From NCBI RefSeq assembly GCF_009762775.1, contig NZ_CP046401.1:5096001-5160000 (forward strand): 64,000 bases of DNA, given 5' to 3'. Both the position numbers and the translations under genes were made by a program. Each line of letters starts with the position of its first letter. Position 1 is the first letter of the stretch. The notes under the pieces are model-generated. The model was given only the letters and a program-made list of their open reading frames with translations. It was not told the DNA's origin and searched no databases. This document shows positions 17,988 through 26,918 of this stretch, piece by piece. Origin of the DNA: Maribellus comscasis. GTDB taxonomy: Bacteria; Bacteroidota; Bacteroidia; Bacteroidales; Prolixibacteraceae.

Positions 17988-19004
17988 ATGACAAACGAAA
18001 TTAGCCACCTGTTTCAAACTTTAAAAATCTGGGAAAAATCCGGGAAAAAGGCTGTATTGGTATCGGTAGTTGCACTCGAGGGGACTTCGTACCGGAAGCC
18101 GGGGGTGAGAATGCTGATCAGCGAAGATGGAGAATATGCCGGTGCTGTTAGCGGAGGTTGTGTGGAGAAGGAAATTGAGCGGCAAGCCAAAACTGTATTT
18201 CAAACCGGCACAGCCAAAATAATGACTTATGACGGTCGTTTACGGATTGGTTGCGAAGGTGTTATCCATATTTTAATCGAACCGGTTTTTCTTTCTGATG
18301 AACTTTGGTTAGATTTTGAATCGGTACTGGAAGCGCGGGAAGATTTCAAAATGGACGCATGGTTTTATCAAAAGGTGGGTGAATATGGGAACATTGGCAC
18401 ATTGATGACGTTAAAAGGGAAAACTTATGTTTTAAATCCGTCTTTTACACCTGACCAGATTACTGTTCAAGAGTGTTTTTCACAAACCTTTGAACCGCTT
18501 TTTCAGCTATACATTTTTGGAGCTGAACATGATGCTGTTCAGTTGTCCCAAGCTGCAAAGTTGTTGGGGTGGAATGTAACCATCGTTGCTTCTGCCGAAG
18601 AATTGAAATCATGTGATTATTTTCCGGGAGCATCTGCTTTAATTACGCCTGCGTATGACGAAATCGGCAAATTGCATATCGATGAACAAACAGCTGTAAT
18701 GTTGATGACACACAGCTTTAATAAAGACGTTCAGTATTTGCTGGCATTAAAAAACATTCAAGCAGCTTATATTGGAATGTTGGGAGCAAAAAAGCGAAGA
18801 GAACGTGTTTTTAATATGTTGCTTGAAATCGATTCTGAAATTCCGTTTGATTTTCTGGACCAAATTCACGGGCCTGCGGGAATTAACATAGGGGCAGAAA
18901 GTGCTTCAGAAATTGCTGTTTCCATTTTGGCTGAAATTTTAGGTGTGATTCGGAAGCAGAATCCGGTTTCATTGCGTGAAAAAACAGGTTCAATCCATGG
19001 ATAA
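17988..19004 (+). CDS. xdhC: XdhC/CoxI-family molybdenum cofactor insertion factor
   Basis: Binds molybdenum cofactor and delivers it, usually sulfurated, to xanthine-oxidase-family enzymes. The XdhC_CoxI N-terminal domain has GTSYRKPGVRM near residue 31 and GAVSGGCVEKEI near 51. A C-terminal Rossmann-like domain includes YIGMLGAKKRRER near 258 and IHGPAGINIGAES near 288. I chose the ATG at 17988 over an in-frame TTG three codons earlier. Its end overlaps the cytidylyltransferase start by eight bases, forming a two-gene unit serving the IorAB-type hydroxylase nearby. Confidence 0.88.
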   Translation: MTNEISHLFQTLKIWEKSGKKAVLVSVVALEGTSYRKPGVRMLISEDGEYAGAVSGGCVEKEIERQAKTVFQTGTAKIMTYDGRLRIGCEGVIHILIEPVFLSDELWLDFESVLEAREDFKMDAWFYQKVGEYGNIGTLMTLKGKTYVLNPSFTPDQITVQECFSQTFEPLFQLYIFGAEHDAVQLSQAAKLLGWNVTIVASAEELKSCDYFPGASALITPAYDEIGKLHIDEQTAVMLMTHSFNKDVQYLLALKNIQAAYIGMLGAKKRRERVFNMLLEIDSEIPFDFLDQIHGPAGINIGAESASEIAVSILAEILGVIRKQNPVSLREKTGSIHG

Positions 19005-19599
19005 AATCCCTATTCTTTTATTGGCAGCAGGCAACTCTTCCCGGATGGGGAGTCCTAAACAGTTGCTTCCCTGGGGAAATCAGACGCTTATTGAGCATCA
19101 AATAGAAACACTTTTAGAAAGTGATCAGCCAGTAAATGTTGTGCTGGGAGCAAATTCAAAAGCTGTCATTCCTTTAATTAAAAAATTTGAAATAAATGTT
19201 TTTATCAATAAAAATTGGGAAAAGGGAATGGGAAGTTCCATCGCGTCCGGAATATGTCAGCTATCCGAAAAGTCTCCTTCTGCCACGGGAGTTCTTATAA
19301 CGCTTCTGGATCAACCCTTAATAACAGCCACACATATCAAAAAAATGGCAACTGGTTTTACACCGGGAAATCGTCAGATTATTGTTTCTCAATCCGCTTC
19401 GGGCTGGAGAGGTGTTCCGGTTATTTTTGACAAAATTTATTTTGAGGAGCTCGGGAGATTGGATGGTGAAAAAGGTGCCAAAATTTTGATTCAAAGGCAC
19501 AAGCAGTCAGTTACAGAGATTGCATGCGGCGAAATTCTGGAGGATATGGATACTCCGGAAAGTTATCAGAAAATGATAAAGAAGGATGGAATTATTTAG
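18997..19599 (+). CDS. MocA-like molybdenum cofactor cytidylyltransferase
   Basis: NTP-transferase (MobA-like fold) expected to convert molybdopterin to its cytosine dinucleotide form, the cofactor used by IorB-type enzymes. The nucleotide-binding start LLAAGNSSRMGSPKQLL is at residues 6-22, and LITLLDQPLI supplies the metal-binding Asp. The ATG at 18997 overlaps the xdhC stop; an earlier GTG in frame would lie well inside xdhC. GTP use (MobA) is the alternative, but coupling to xdhC favours CTP. The gene ends four bases into the convergent FG-GAP gene. Confidence 0.85.
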   Translation: MDKIPILLLAAGNSSRMGSPKQLLPWGNQTLIEHQIETLLESDQPVNVVLGANSKAVIPLIKKFEINVFINKNWEKGMGSSIASGICQLSEKSPSATGVLITLLDQPLITATHIKKMATGFTPGNRQIIVSQSASGWRGVPVIFDKIYFEELGRLDGEKGAKILIQRHKQSVTEIACGEILEDMDTPESYQKMIKKDGII

Positions 19600-20726
19600 T
19601 CAATCAATTTATTTTCCATGAAAACGTGAATATTTCCATTCCACGGTTTGGAACAGATGTCTATATCGCCGTCACCGTCCACGTCGGCAGCTTTAGCTTC
19701 GTGACAACGGTAGCCCTCCAAAATAATATGCTTTGTCCAACTCCCTGCTTTACCATCCGTATTTTCCCAAATAATCCACTGATGTGTTCCCTGTGTCATC
19801 GGGCCGCCACCACTAAACACATCTTCATCGCCATCATTGTCAAAATCAAAAACTGCAAGCGAATGAAAATCCTGCCCGGTTGAGTTCTCCGAAATCAGGT
19901 GAAATTTCCATTTTTTTCCATTGCGCCGGTTTTCCCACCAAAATACACGCGTGTCGGCTGTGTCACATTCAGCTTCAACAATATCGTTGTCGCCGTCTTT
20001 GTCGATATCAGTTACCCATGTTTTTAATGCAAGCCCGTATTGTCCCGCACGTGAACCGCCATCGGGGATTAAAAACGGGTGTATCGTCCATGAAAATCCT
20101 GTGCCCGAATTGTTTTCAAACCAACTGCTTCCCTGCACAATGTCAATGTCTCCATCGTTATCTAAATCGCCATACCCTTTCGGGTCAACACCTCCGTGAA
20201 TTCCTTCTCCAATAATGATATGTTCCCAGCGTTGGTCGATTTCCTTGTTTACATTGTACCAAACCAAATACGGATTATTCGTATCGTTACTGTTGGCGAT
20301 GATGTCTATATTGCCGTCGCCATTAACATCTGCTGCTACATTATCGTGGCAGGAAATGGTAAAACTGTTCCGAAAAGGAAATAAAGAATTTTTTGCATCG
20401 CCCGTATTCTCGTACCACCCGGTTCCTACCATAAAATCTGTTTTTCCATCGTTATTTATATCAATAGGACAACCGCCCACATCGGTTTGTGCTCCTTCTC
20501 CCAATGGATGTAAAATCCAGTCATCTGCCGATTTTTGTTCAAACCACGATAATTTTCCCCGTTCACCAAAAATCCAGTCAAGGTCACCGTCTTCATCCAG
20601 ATCTGTAAGTGCGGTTTGTCCCATTTTACTGCCGTGTTCGCCAATTTTATGAAATTGAAATTCGGGAAACTGTGCATTTGTTGAAAAGGCTAAAATACAG
20701 ATTATTAGAGTGAGTAACGTTTTCAT
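19596..20726 (-). CDS. Secreted FG-GAP/VCBS repeat protein without sorting domain
   Basis: A signal peptide (about residues 1-18) is followed by repeated DxDxDGDxD calcium-loop-like units (DLDEDGDLD, DINNDGKTD, DVNGDGNID, DLDNDGDID, DIDKDGDND, DFDNDGDED, DVDGDGDID), each in a blade of about 45-55 residues. It is related to the larger protein at 6599-9088 but stops right after the last repeat, with no T9SS tail. It should therefore be periplasmic or outer-membrane associated. No enzymatic domain is seen. Its stop overlaps the end of the convergent cytidylyltransferase gene by four bases. Confidence 0.8.
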   Translation of the reverse strand: MKTLLTLIICILAFSTNAQFPEFQFHKIGEHGSKMGQTALTDLDEDGDLDWIFGERGKLSWFEQKSADDWILHPLGEGAQTDVGGCPIDINNDGKTDFMVGTGWYENTGDAKNSLFPFRNSFTISCHDNVAADVNGDGNIDIIANSNDTNNPYLVWYNVNKEIDQRWEHIIIGEGIHGGVDPKGYGDLDNDGDIDIVQGSSWFENNSGTGFSWTIHPFLIPDGGSRAGQYGLALKTWVTDIDKDGDNDIVEAECDTADTRVFWWENRRNGKKWKFHLISENSTGQDFHSLAVFDFDNDGDEDVFSGGGPMTQGTHQWIIWENTDGKAGSWTKHIILEGYRCHEAKAADVDGDGDIDICSKPWNGNIHVFMENKLID

Positions 20727-20858
20727 TTTTTCCGGGTTTAGTACCTGAACTAATTTACTATAATTCTATTGATTTAAAAAATAGCGAAGAGTGATTATTA
20801 ATTTTTGAATTGCTGCAAACTATGTTTTGTTTCCATTTTACGCCTCTGTTTTTATCAC

Positions 20859-20866
20859 TATCTTTG
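20859..20866 (+). promoter_or_regulatory. -7 promoter element TATCTTTG before surE
   Basis: TATCTTTG is an exact TAnnTTTG match, and transcription would begin about 13 bases before the surE ATG. The nearest TTTG (20826-20829) is further upstream than usual, so only the -7 element is well supported. Confidence 0.45.
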
Positions 20867-20884
20867 TTTCCAATTTGAAAAAAT

Positions 20885-21646
20885 ATGTCAGATAAACCAT
20901 TTATATTAGTTACCAACGACGATGGAATTCATGCCCGCGGCCTTCAGGAACTGGTGGAAGTGATGAAATTTTTTGGAGATGTGGTGGTTATTTCTTCCGA
21001 AACATCGATGTCAGGAAAGTCATGCGCCATCACCGTTGATCAGCCGTTGAGGGCTGTTGAAATTGAAAAAATTCTGGGTGTACCTACTTATAAAAGTAAT
21101 GGAACTCCGGTTGACAGTGTAAAACTTAGTTTTAACAGTTTGTTTGACCGTACGCCCGATTTTGTGGTTTCAGGGATCAATCATGGTGCTAATTCATCGA
21201 TCAGTGTGATATATAGCGGAACAATGGGAGCAGCTATTGAGGGTAGTTTACATGGTGTTCCGTCTGTGGGCTTTTCACTCGACGACTACAGTTCGGGTGC
21301 TGATTTTTCAAAAGCGAAAATTATCGTTGCCAAAATTTTTCAGAATGTGCTTGAAAATGGTTTACCTCCTTTTACTTGTTTGAATGTAAATATTCCAAAA
21401 GGAAAACCGAAAGGAATAAAAGTGTGCCGGCAAACACATGGGAAATGGATGGAAGAATTTGAAAAAAGAACAGATCCACATGGCAGAGAGTATCACTGGT
21501 TATCGGGTTATTTTAAAAATTTTGAGGAAGGGTCGGCAGAAACAGACATTTATGCGTTGGAAAACAATTTTGTATCAGTTGTTCCCGTTGCTGTTGATAT
21601 GACTTGCTACAAAACACTTGAGGAACTCCAAAACTGGAAATTTTAA
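20885..21646 (+). CDS. surE: 5'/3'-nucleotidase SurE
   Basis: Metal-dependent phosphatase acting on nucleoside monophosphates in the cytoplasm. The active-site loop ILVTNDDGIHARG (Asp12, Asp13) opens the protein. SGKSCAIT near residue 45 and SGINHGANSSISVIYSGTMG near 95 are further SurE signatures. Length 253 aa is normal. Its TAA stop shares a base with the next ATG (TAATG), so a small membrane protein and lpxB follow in the same unit. Confidence 0.93.
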   Translation: MSDKPFILVTNDDGIHARGLQELVEVMKFFGDVVVISSETSMSGKSCAITVDQPLRAVEIEKILGVPTYKSNGTPVDSVKLSFNSLFDRTPDFVVSGINHGANSSISVIYSGTMGAAIEGSLHGVPSVGFSLDDYSSGADFSKAKIIVAKIFQNVLENGLPPFTCLNVNIPKGKPKGIKVCRQTHGKWMEEFEKRTDPHGREYHWLSGYFKNFEEGSAETDIYALENNFVSVVPVAVDMTCYKTLEELQNWKF

Positions 21647-21951
21647 TGCAACAGCGAAGAAAGAGAAATCGTTGGGATCAAACAGGAATTGGTTTTTTGG
21701 CTGGTTTTTTTGTTCCCTTAATTATATTTTTTAGCGTATATTTTTTTGGTGACAGTGAAACTTCGTTTTCAAATTATATAAAAAGTCTTTGGCATATACA
21801 TTTACTGGTAAAACTGGGGAGTTTGTGTGTATTTGCCAACCTGGCAATTTTTATGGGTTTTATCCAAAAAAAGTACGATAAAGCAGCAAAGGGAGTTTTG
21901 GCAGCCACATTAATTTATGCCTTTGCTGTATTGGTTTCACGGGCATTTTAA
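21646..21951 (+). CDS. Small membrane protein of unknown function, between surE and lpxB
   Basis: A 101-aa protein with a basic N-terminus (RRKRNRW) and three likely hydrophobic helices (about residues 17-35, 48-67 and 76-97). No enzymatic motif is visible. It is translationally coupled to surE by a TAATG overlap and sits four bases before lpxB, so it is part of the same transcript. A role at the inner membrane alongside lipid A synthesis is possible but not shown. Confidence 0.7.
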   Translation: MQQRRKRNRWDQTGIGFLAGFFVPLIIFFSVYFFGDSETSFSNYIKSLWHIHLLVKLGSLCVFANLAIFMGFIQKKYDKAAKGVLAATLIYAFAVLVSRAF

Positions 21952-21955
21952 AAAT

Positions 21956-23083
21956 ATGAAGTATTATCTCATAGCAGGAGAAGCATCGGGCGATTTGCAT
22001 GGTTCAAATCTTATGAAAGCATTGAATGAGGAAGATACAAACGCTCAGTTTCGTTTTTTTGGCGGCGATTTGATGCACTCAGTTGGCGGTTCGCTGGTAA
22101 AACATTATCGGGAAATGGCTTTTATGGGAATCGTAAATGTTATCCTGAATTTAAAAACTATCGGGCGTAACCTCGAATTTTGCCGGAAAGATATTCTTCA
22201 GTTTCAGCCCGACGTAATTATTTTGATTGATTACCCGGGATTTAACCTTCGTGTTGCCGAATTTGCAAAAAAGAATAATATTAGGGTTTTTTATTACATT
22301 TCACCCAAAATATGGGCTTGGAAGGAGTACCGTGTAAAAAAGATTAAAGCTTTTGTGGATGAAATGTTTACCATTTTTCCTTTTGAAACAGCCTTCTACA
22401 AAAAACACGGAATGGACGTGCAGTATGTGGGAAATCCTTTGATGGACTCGCTTGAAGAATTTAAAAATGAGGCCTTGACAAAAGCGGAATTTCTGCAAAA
22501 GAATAATATGGATACCCGGCCGGTTGTTGCTTTGCTCGCCGGAAGCCGTGTGCAGGAAATAAAACGAACTTTACCTCTGATGGTAAAAATTGCCGGAGAA
22601 TATCCTGATTTTCAGTTTGTGGTTGCCGGAGTAAAAAGCGTGGATTCTGAATTATATCAAAAATACTTGCAGAACAGCAGCATACAAATTATTTATAAGC
22701 AAACCTATGATTTGCTGAACAATGCCCACACAGCGCTTGTCGCATCTGGTACAGCAGCTCTGGAAACTGCGCTTTTTGATGTTCCGCAAACGGTTGTCTA
22801 CAGGGTAGAAGGCGGATGGGTAACTGATTTTGTCTTTCGTAATATAATTTTTACCATGGCTGGGGTTTCACTGCCGAATATTATTATGGACAGAGAAATT
22901 GTTCGGGAATATATTCAGGTAAAAATGACCTTCAAAAATGTAAAAGAAGAAATGCATAAATTGCTTTTTGATGAACAATATCGAAAAAAAATAAAAGCTG
23001 ACTACCTCCGTTTAAAAAAATTTATGGGTGAACCTGGCTGTTCGCAACGGGCAGCAAAAAAAATGTTTAGTTTGTTAAAATAG
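21956..23083 (+). CDS. lpxB: Lipid-A-disaccharide synthase LpxB
   Basis: GT19 glycosyltransferase joining UDP-2,3-diacylglucosamine and lipid X into lipid A disaccharide at the inner membrane. It begins MKYYLIAGEASGDLHGSNL, the classic LpxB opening. It also has LIDYPGFNLRVAEFAK near residue 92, YYISPKIWAWKEYR near 112, ALLAGSRVQEIKR near 192 and ASGTAALETALF near 263. The ATG at 21956 fits this start; an in-frame ATG 13 codons earlier overlaps the previous gene. Length 375 aa is normal. Confidence 0.94.
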   Translation: MKYYLIAGEASGDLHGSNLMKALNEEDTNAQFRFFGGDLMHSVGGSLVKHYREMAFMGIVNVILNLKTIGRNLEFCRKDILQFQPDVIILIDYPGFNLRVAEFAKKNNIRVFYYISPKIWAWKEYRVKKIKAFVDEMFTIFPFETAFYKKHGMDVQYVGNPLMDSLEEFKNEALTKAEFLQKNNMDTRPVVALLAGSRVQEIKRTLPLMVKIAGEYPDFQFVVAGVKSVDSELYQKYLQNSSIQIIYKQTYDLLNNAHTALVASGTAALETALFDVPQTVVYRVEGGWVTDFVFRNIIFTMAGVSLPNIIMDREIVREYIQVKMTFKNVKEEMHKLLFDEQYRKKIKADYLRLKKFMGEPGCSQRAAKKMFSLLK

Positions 23084-23117
23084 ATAAATTTGAGCGAACT
23101 CGAAATTTGCAACAAAA

Positions 23118-25535
23118 ATGTACAGTTTATTCCGAAAAGAAATAAAAACATTTCTCGGCTCGCTGATTGGCTATCTTGCAGTGCTGGTTTTTTTATTGGT
23201 TACCGGACTGTTTTTGTGGGTTTTTCCGGGAGCGTATAATATTCCGGATAATGGTTATGCCACGCTGGAGCCATTGTTTTCGCTGGCTCCCTGGTTGTAC
23301 CTCTTTCTGGTGCCCGCCATTACCATGCGTTTTTTTGCCGATGAAAAACGCAGCGGAACAATCGAAATTTTACTTACTCATCCAATTTCCGATTTTAAGC
23401 TTGTTTTAGCAAAATTCTTTGCGGGAATGGTTCTGGTTATTTTTTCATTGTTACCCACATTGTTGTATTTCCTGTCGGTTTATTTGTTGGGCGAACCTGT
23501 TGGAAGTATCGATGTCGGCGCAACCTGGGGATCGTTTATCGGGCTGTTTCTACTGGCGGCTGTTTATGTTGCTATTGGGGTTTTTGCCTCATCATTTACC
23601 GATAACCAGATTGTTTCTTTTATTCTGGCAATGGCGATGTCGTTTATTTTTTATCTCGGATTCGATTTTGTTGGAAGTGCTGGTGTGTCTTATCTTTTTG
23701 AAGAACTTTTGTCGTGGATGAGTATCAACAATCATTACCTTTCTATTTCGCGGGGTGTGGTTGATATGCGCGATATTATTTACTACTTCGGAATTACACT
23801 TCTGTTTCTTTATTTAACCAGTGTTTTTCTGAGAATTTCAAAATGGAAAAAAGGCAGAACAAAAAGGAATGTCGGTGTTTTTGTTGTTTCGTTGATTGTT
23901 GTGTTTGTTGTTTCTTCAAATTTTCTTTTCCGGCTCGATTTAACCGCCGATAAACGCTATTCACTTTCTGTTGTAAGTAAGGAAATTGTTTCGGGAATTG
24001 AACAGCCGGTTGAAGTAGAGTTTTTTCTTATCGGGGAGCTTGAGCCGGGTTTGCGAAAACTGCAACAGGAAGTTTTGGAGAAAATTGCCGTTTTAAATGT
24101 TTTTTCACCCAAACCTATTCGCATAAAATTTACTGATCCATATTCCATAGGAGATGTTGAAAAACGACAGAATTTAATTGATGAAATTGCAGGAAAAGGA
24201 GTTATACCAACCAGTTTCAGAAAACAAACCAATGAAGGAGTAAGCACAAGAACGATTTTTCCCGGAGCGTTGGTTTCGATGGGAGGCAAAGAAATGGCTG
24301 TAAATTTCTTAAAGTCGAATCCGGACTTTTCTGCCGAAGCCAATTTTAATCATTCAGTAGAAAGTGTGGAATTTGAATTGATTAACGTTTTTCGGAAGCT
24401 GATGCGGACAAAAAAGTCAACGCTTGCTTTTTTGGATGGAAACCAGGAATTAAATCAGTATCAAACGGCCGATTTTGCCAATGCGCTTTCAGGAGACTTT
24501 CAGCTTACACGAATTTTGCCCGGAGAATTACCTGCGCACGTAAAAAATGTAGATATACTGATTATAGCAGATCCTCAGCAGCCTTTTGAAGAAAAAGATA
24601 AGTTTTATATCGACCAGTACATTATGCAGGGCGGGAAAGTAATGTGGTTGATCGATCCTGTGAAAGTTAGTTTGGATAGCTTGTCAAAAGGGTATCAAAC
24701 TTATGCATTTCCCCGCGATCTGAATTTGAATGATCTGTTTTTCCGGTATGGTGTTCGTTTAAATTATGAGTTGCTGCAAGATGTGTATTGCGCGCGCATA
24801 CAAGTGAACACCGCGCTGCCCGGAAATACACCAAAATTTACGATTCATCCGTGGTATTATTCACCGTTGTTGGTTCCTTCCGATGCTCATCCGGCGACCC
24901 GAAACCTAAATAACGTTTTTTCTGAATTTGCTTCGTCTATCGATACAATCTCCGGAAATCCGAGAGCTAAAAAGAATTTTATTCTGACTACGTCGCCTAG
25001 TGCACGGAGAGTAAAATCCCCCTCTTCGGTCAGCCTTCAAAATATAAACAATCCGCCGGCGCGCGAGTTATTTAATGAAGCTTTTATTCCGGTTGGAGTA
25101 ATGTTGGAAGGTACTTTTATTTCTGTTTTCCAAAATCGTATGCCCGAAGCTTTTGGTATCCCGGCATCTGAAAATATTATCAACAAAAGTAAGCCGACAA
25201 AAATGGTGGTAATTGCCGACGGCGATTTAATGGCCAATCGTGTCAACTATTCAACCAATCCGCCGCGTTTTACCGAACTTGGTTTCGACAGGGTTTCCGG
25301 CCGGCCCTTTGGAAATAAGGAGTTTTTGCTTAACCTGATTTATTACCTTAATGACGACCAGGGAATTATGCAGCTTCGAAACCGGACGGTTAAAATGAGA
25401 ATGTTGGATAAAGTGCAGCTGCGGGAAGAAAAAACAAAGTGGCAATGGTTAAATATCGTTTTACCTTTGGTGCTTGTAACCATTTTCGGACTGGCTTATA
25501 ATTATCTTCGCCGACGTCGGTTTAATCGTTTATAA
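23118..25535 (+). CDS. gldG: GldF-GldG fusion: ABC-2 permease joined to gliding-type GldG domain
   Basis: Residues 1-240 form an ABC-2 permease like GldF, with six hydrophobic helices and a conserved start (LFRKEIKTFLGSLIGYL). Residues from about 250 are GldG-like: one N-terminal helix, RLDLTADKRYSLS near 273, a long periplasmic ABC-transport-related region (DUF4350-like), and a final helix near 780-795 followed by LRRRRFNRL. The 805 aa total is close to the sum of separate GldF (about 240) and GldG (about 560) proteins, so two genes are fused. The partner ATPase GldA is not adjacent. It follows lpxB by 34 bases. The family is tied to gliding and T9SS-bearing Bacteroidota, but its transport substrate is not known. 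Confidence 0.85.
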   Translation: MYSLFRKEIKTFLGSLIGYLAVLVFLLVTGLFLWVFPGAYNIPDNGYATLEPLFSLAPWLYLFLVPAITMRFFADEKRSGTIEILLTHPISDFKLVLAKFFAGMVLVIFSLLPTLLYFLSVYLLGEPVGSIDVGATWGSFIGLFLLAAVYVAIGVFASSFTDNQIVSFILAMAMSFIFYLGFDFVGSAGVSYLFEELLSWMSINNHYLSISRGVVDMRDIIYYFGITLLFLYLTSVFLRISKWKKGRTKRNVGVFVVSLIVVFVVSSNFLFRLDLTADKRYSLSVVSKEIVSGIEQPVEVEFFLIGELEPGLRKLQQEVLEKIAVLNVFSPKPIRIKFTDPYSIGDVEKRQNLIDEIAGKGVIPTSFRKQTNEGVSTRTIFPGALVSMGGKEMAVNFLKSNPDFSAEANFNHSVESVEFELINVFRKLMRTKKSTLAFLDGNQELNQYQTADFANALSGDFQLTRILPGELPAHVKNVDILIIADPQQPFEEKDKFYIDQYIMQGGKVMWLIDPVKVSLDSLSKGYQTYAFPRDLNLNDLFFRYGVRLNYELLQDVYCARIQVNTALPGNTPKFTIHPWYYSPLLVPSDAHPATRNLNNVFSEFASSIDTISGNPRAKKNFILTTSPSARRVKSPSSVSLQNINNPPARELFNEAFIPVGVMLEGTFISVFQNRMPEAFGIPASENIINKSKPTKMVVIADGDLMANRVNYSTNPPRFTELGFDRVSGRPFGNKEFLLNLIYYLNDDQGIMQLRNRTVKMRMLDKVQLREEKTKWQWLNIVLPLVLVTIFGLAYNYLRRRRFNRL

Positions 25536-25696
25536 AACCGTTAAAAAATCAAACTTTTCACGATAGGTTAATAACATTAAAGTTTGTATATTCGTGTACT
25601 TGGTTTATCCTTTTTAGTAATAAAAACTATGATGCTCTGAAACAGAAGCATAGAACAAATTTTCAACAGAAAAAATTAAAAATAAAATAATTACTT

Positions 25697-26827
25697 ATGA
25701 AGTTTGTAGTTTCAAGTACTGAATTATTACATCACCTGGCCGCAATCAGCAAGGTAATCAGCAGTAAAAGTACGATGCCCATTCTGGATAATTTTCTTTT
25801 TCATCTTTCAGAAACAGAACTAACCATTACAGCCTCGGATTTGGAATCAACTTTGATTACAAGCATGGAGCTTGACAATATTGATGGAGAAGGAACAATT
25901 GCTGTTCCGGCAAAAATACTTACCGATACGCTCAAAGAATTTCCTGAGCAACCACTCACGTTTCAAATTGACAGCGAAACTTTTGCAGTGGATATTTTTT
26001 CTGATAATGGAAAATTTAGTATAGTAGGGCAGGATGGGGAAGATTTTCCTGAACTTCCTGAATTGGTTGAAGATTCTGCTTCGTCGGTAAATGTTAGCCA
26101 CGCTGTTCTTCAAAAAGGAATTGAAAAAACATTATTTGCAACTGCCGATGATGAACTTCGCCCGGTAATGAATGGTATTTATGTTGAAATTTCACCCGAC
26201 TTTATGAGTTTTGTTGCTTCTGACGCACACAAGCTGGTTCGTTACCGTCGTTCAGATGCCACAGCTGAATTTGAGTCGTCGTTTATTTTGCCAAAAAAAC
26301 CGGCCAGTTTGCTGAAAAATCTGCTTCCCAAAGAAGAGTTTGACGTAAAGCTGGAATTTGACGATAAAAACGCTTTTTTTACATTGAGCAAATACAAATT
26401 AATTTGTCGTCTGGTTGAAGGAAATTACCCAAGTTATAATTCGGTAATTCCAAGTAATAACCCGAATAAAATGATTATCGACAGGTTGGCATTTTTTAAT
26501 ACTGTAAAACGTGTCTCTGTTTTTTCAAATCAGGCCAGCAATTTAATTAAATTGAATATCAATGATAACCAGCTGGTTGTTTCTGCTCAGGACATCGATT
26601 TTTCCATTTCAGCGGTTGAGCGCCTGAGTTGTGAATATGAAGGAGATGAAATTGAGATAGGATTCAAATCTACATTCCTGCAGGAAATTTTAACCAATAT
26701 CTCAGCCAGTGATGTAAAGGTTGAATTGAGTGATCCTACAAGAGCAGGTCTTTTACTTCCTGCCGAAACTGACGATGAAGACGAAGATGTTTTAATGCTT
26801 CTGATGCCGATGATGATAAACGCATAA
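25697..26827 (+). CDS. dnaN: DNA polymerase III beta sliding clamp DnaN
   Basis: Ring-shaped processivity clamp of the replicase. Three clamp domains of about 120 residues each are visible, starting MKFVVSSTELLHHLAAISKV, with TMPILDNFLFHLSE near residue 25 and SDAHKLVRYR near 175. The C-terminus ends in the usual clamp strand, after an unusual acidic insert (DDEDED) before LMLLMPMM. Length 376 aa is normal. A strong terminator follows. The gene is not next to dnaA or recF here. Confidence 0.95.
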   Translation: MKFVVSSTELLHHLAAISKVISSKSTMPILDNFLFHLSETELTITASDLESTLITSMELDNIDGEGTIAVPAKILTDTLKEFPEQPLTFQIDSETFAVDIFSDNGKFSIVGQDGEDFPELPELVEDSASSVNVSHAVLQKGIEKTLFATADDELRPVMNGIYVEISPDFMSFVASDAHKLVRYRRSDATAEFESSFILPKKPASLLKNLLPKEEFDVKLEFDDKNAFFTLSKYKLICRLVEGNYPSYNSVIPSNNPNKMIIDRLAFFNTVKRVSVFSNQASNLIKLNINDNQLVVSAQDIDFSISAVERLSCEYEGDEIEIGFKSTFLQEILTNISASDVKVELSDPTRAGLLLPAETDDEDEDVLMLLMPMMINA

Positions 26828-26851
26828 AATCGAATAATTATAAATGTGGAG

Positions 26852-26907
26852 GGTATCCCAAAAATCAGAATGGAAATCAAGATGGTTTTTCGGATACCTT
26901 CTTTTTT
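26852..26907 (+). terminator. Rho-independent terminator after dnaN
   Basis: GGTATCC at 26852-26858 pairs with GGATACC at 26892-26898; after one unpaired base, A-rich and T-rich arms extend the stem. TTCTTTTTT follows. The exonuclease gene begins 12 bases later, so it needs its own promoter or readthrough. Confidence 0.65.
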
Positions 26908-26918
26908 AATTTAAGCGA

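Noticed and set aside
25583..25613. TTTG-N19-TATCCTTT promoter-like pair upstream of dnaN
   Set aside because: The spacing is right, but two positions of the -7 element differ from TAnnTTTG, so support is too weak.
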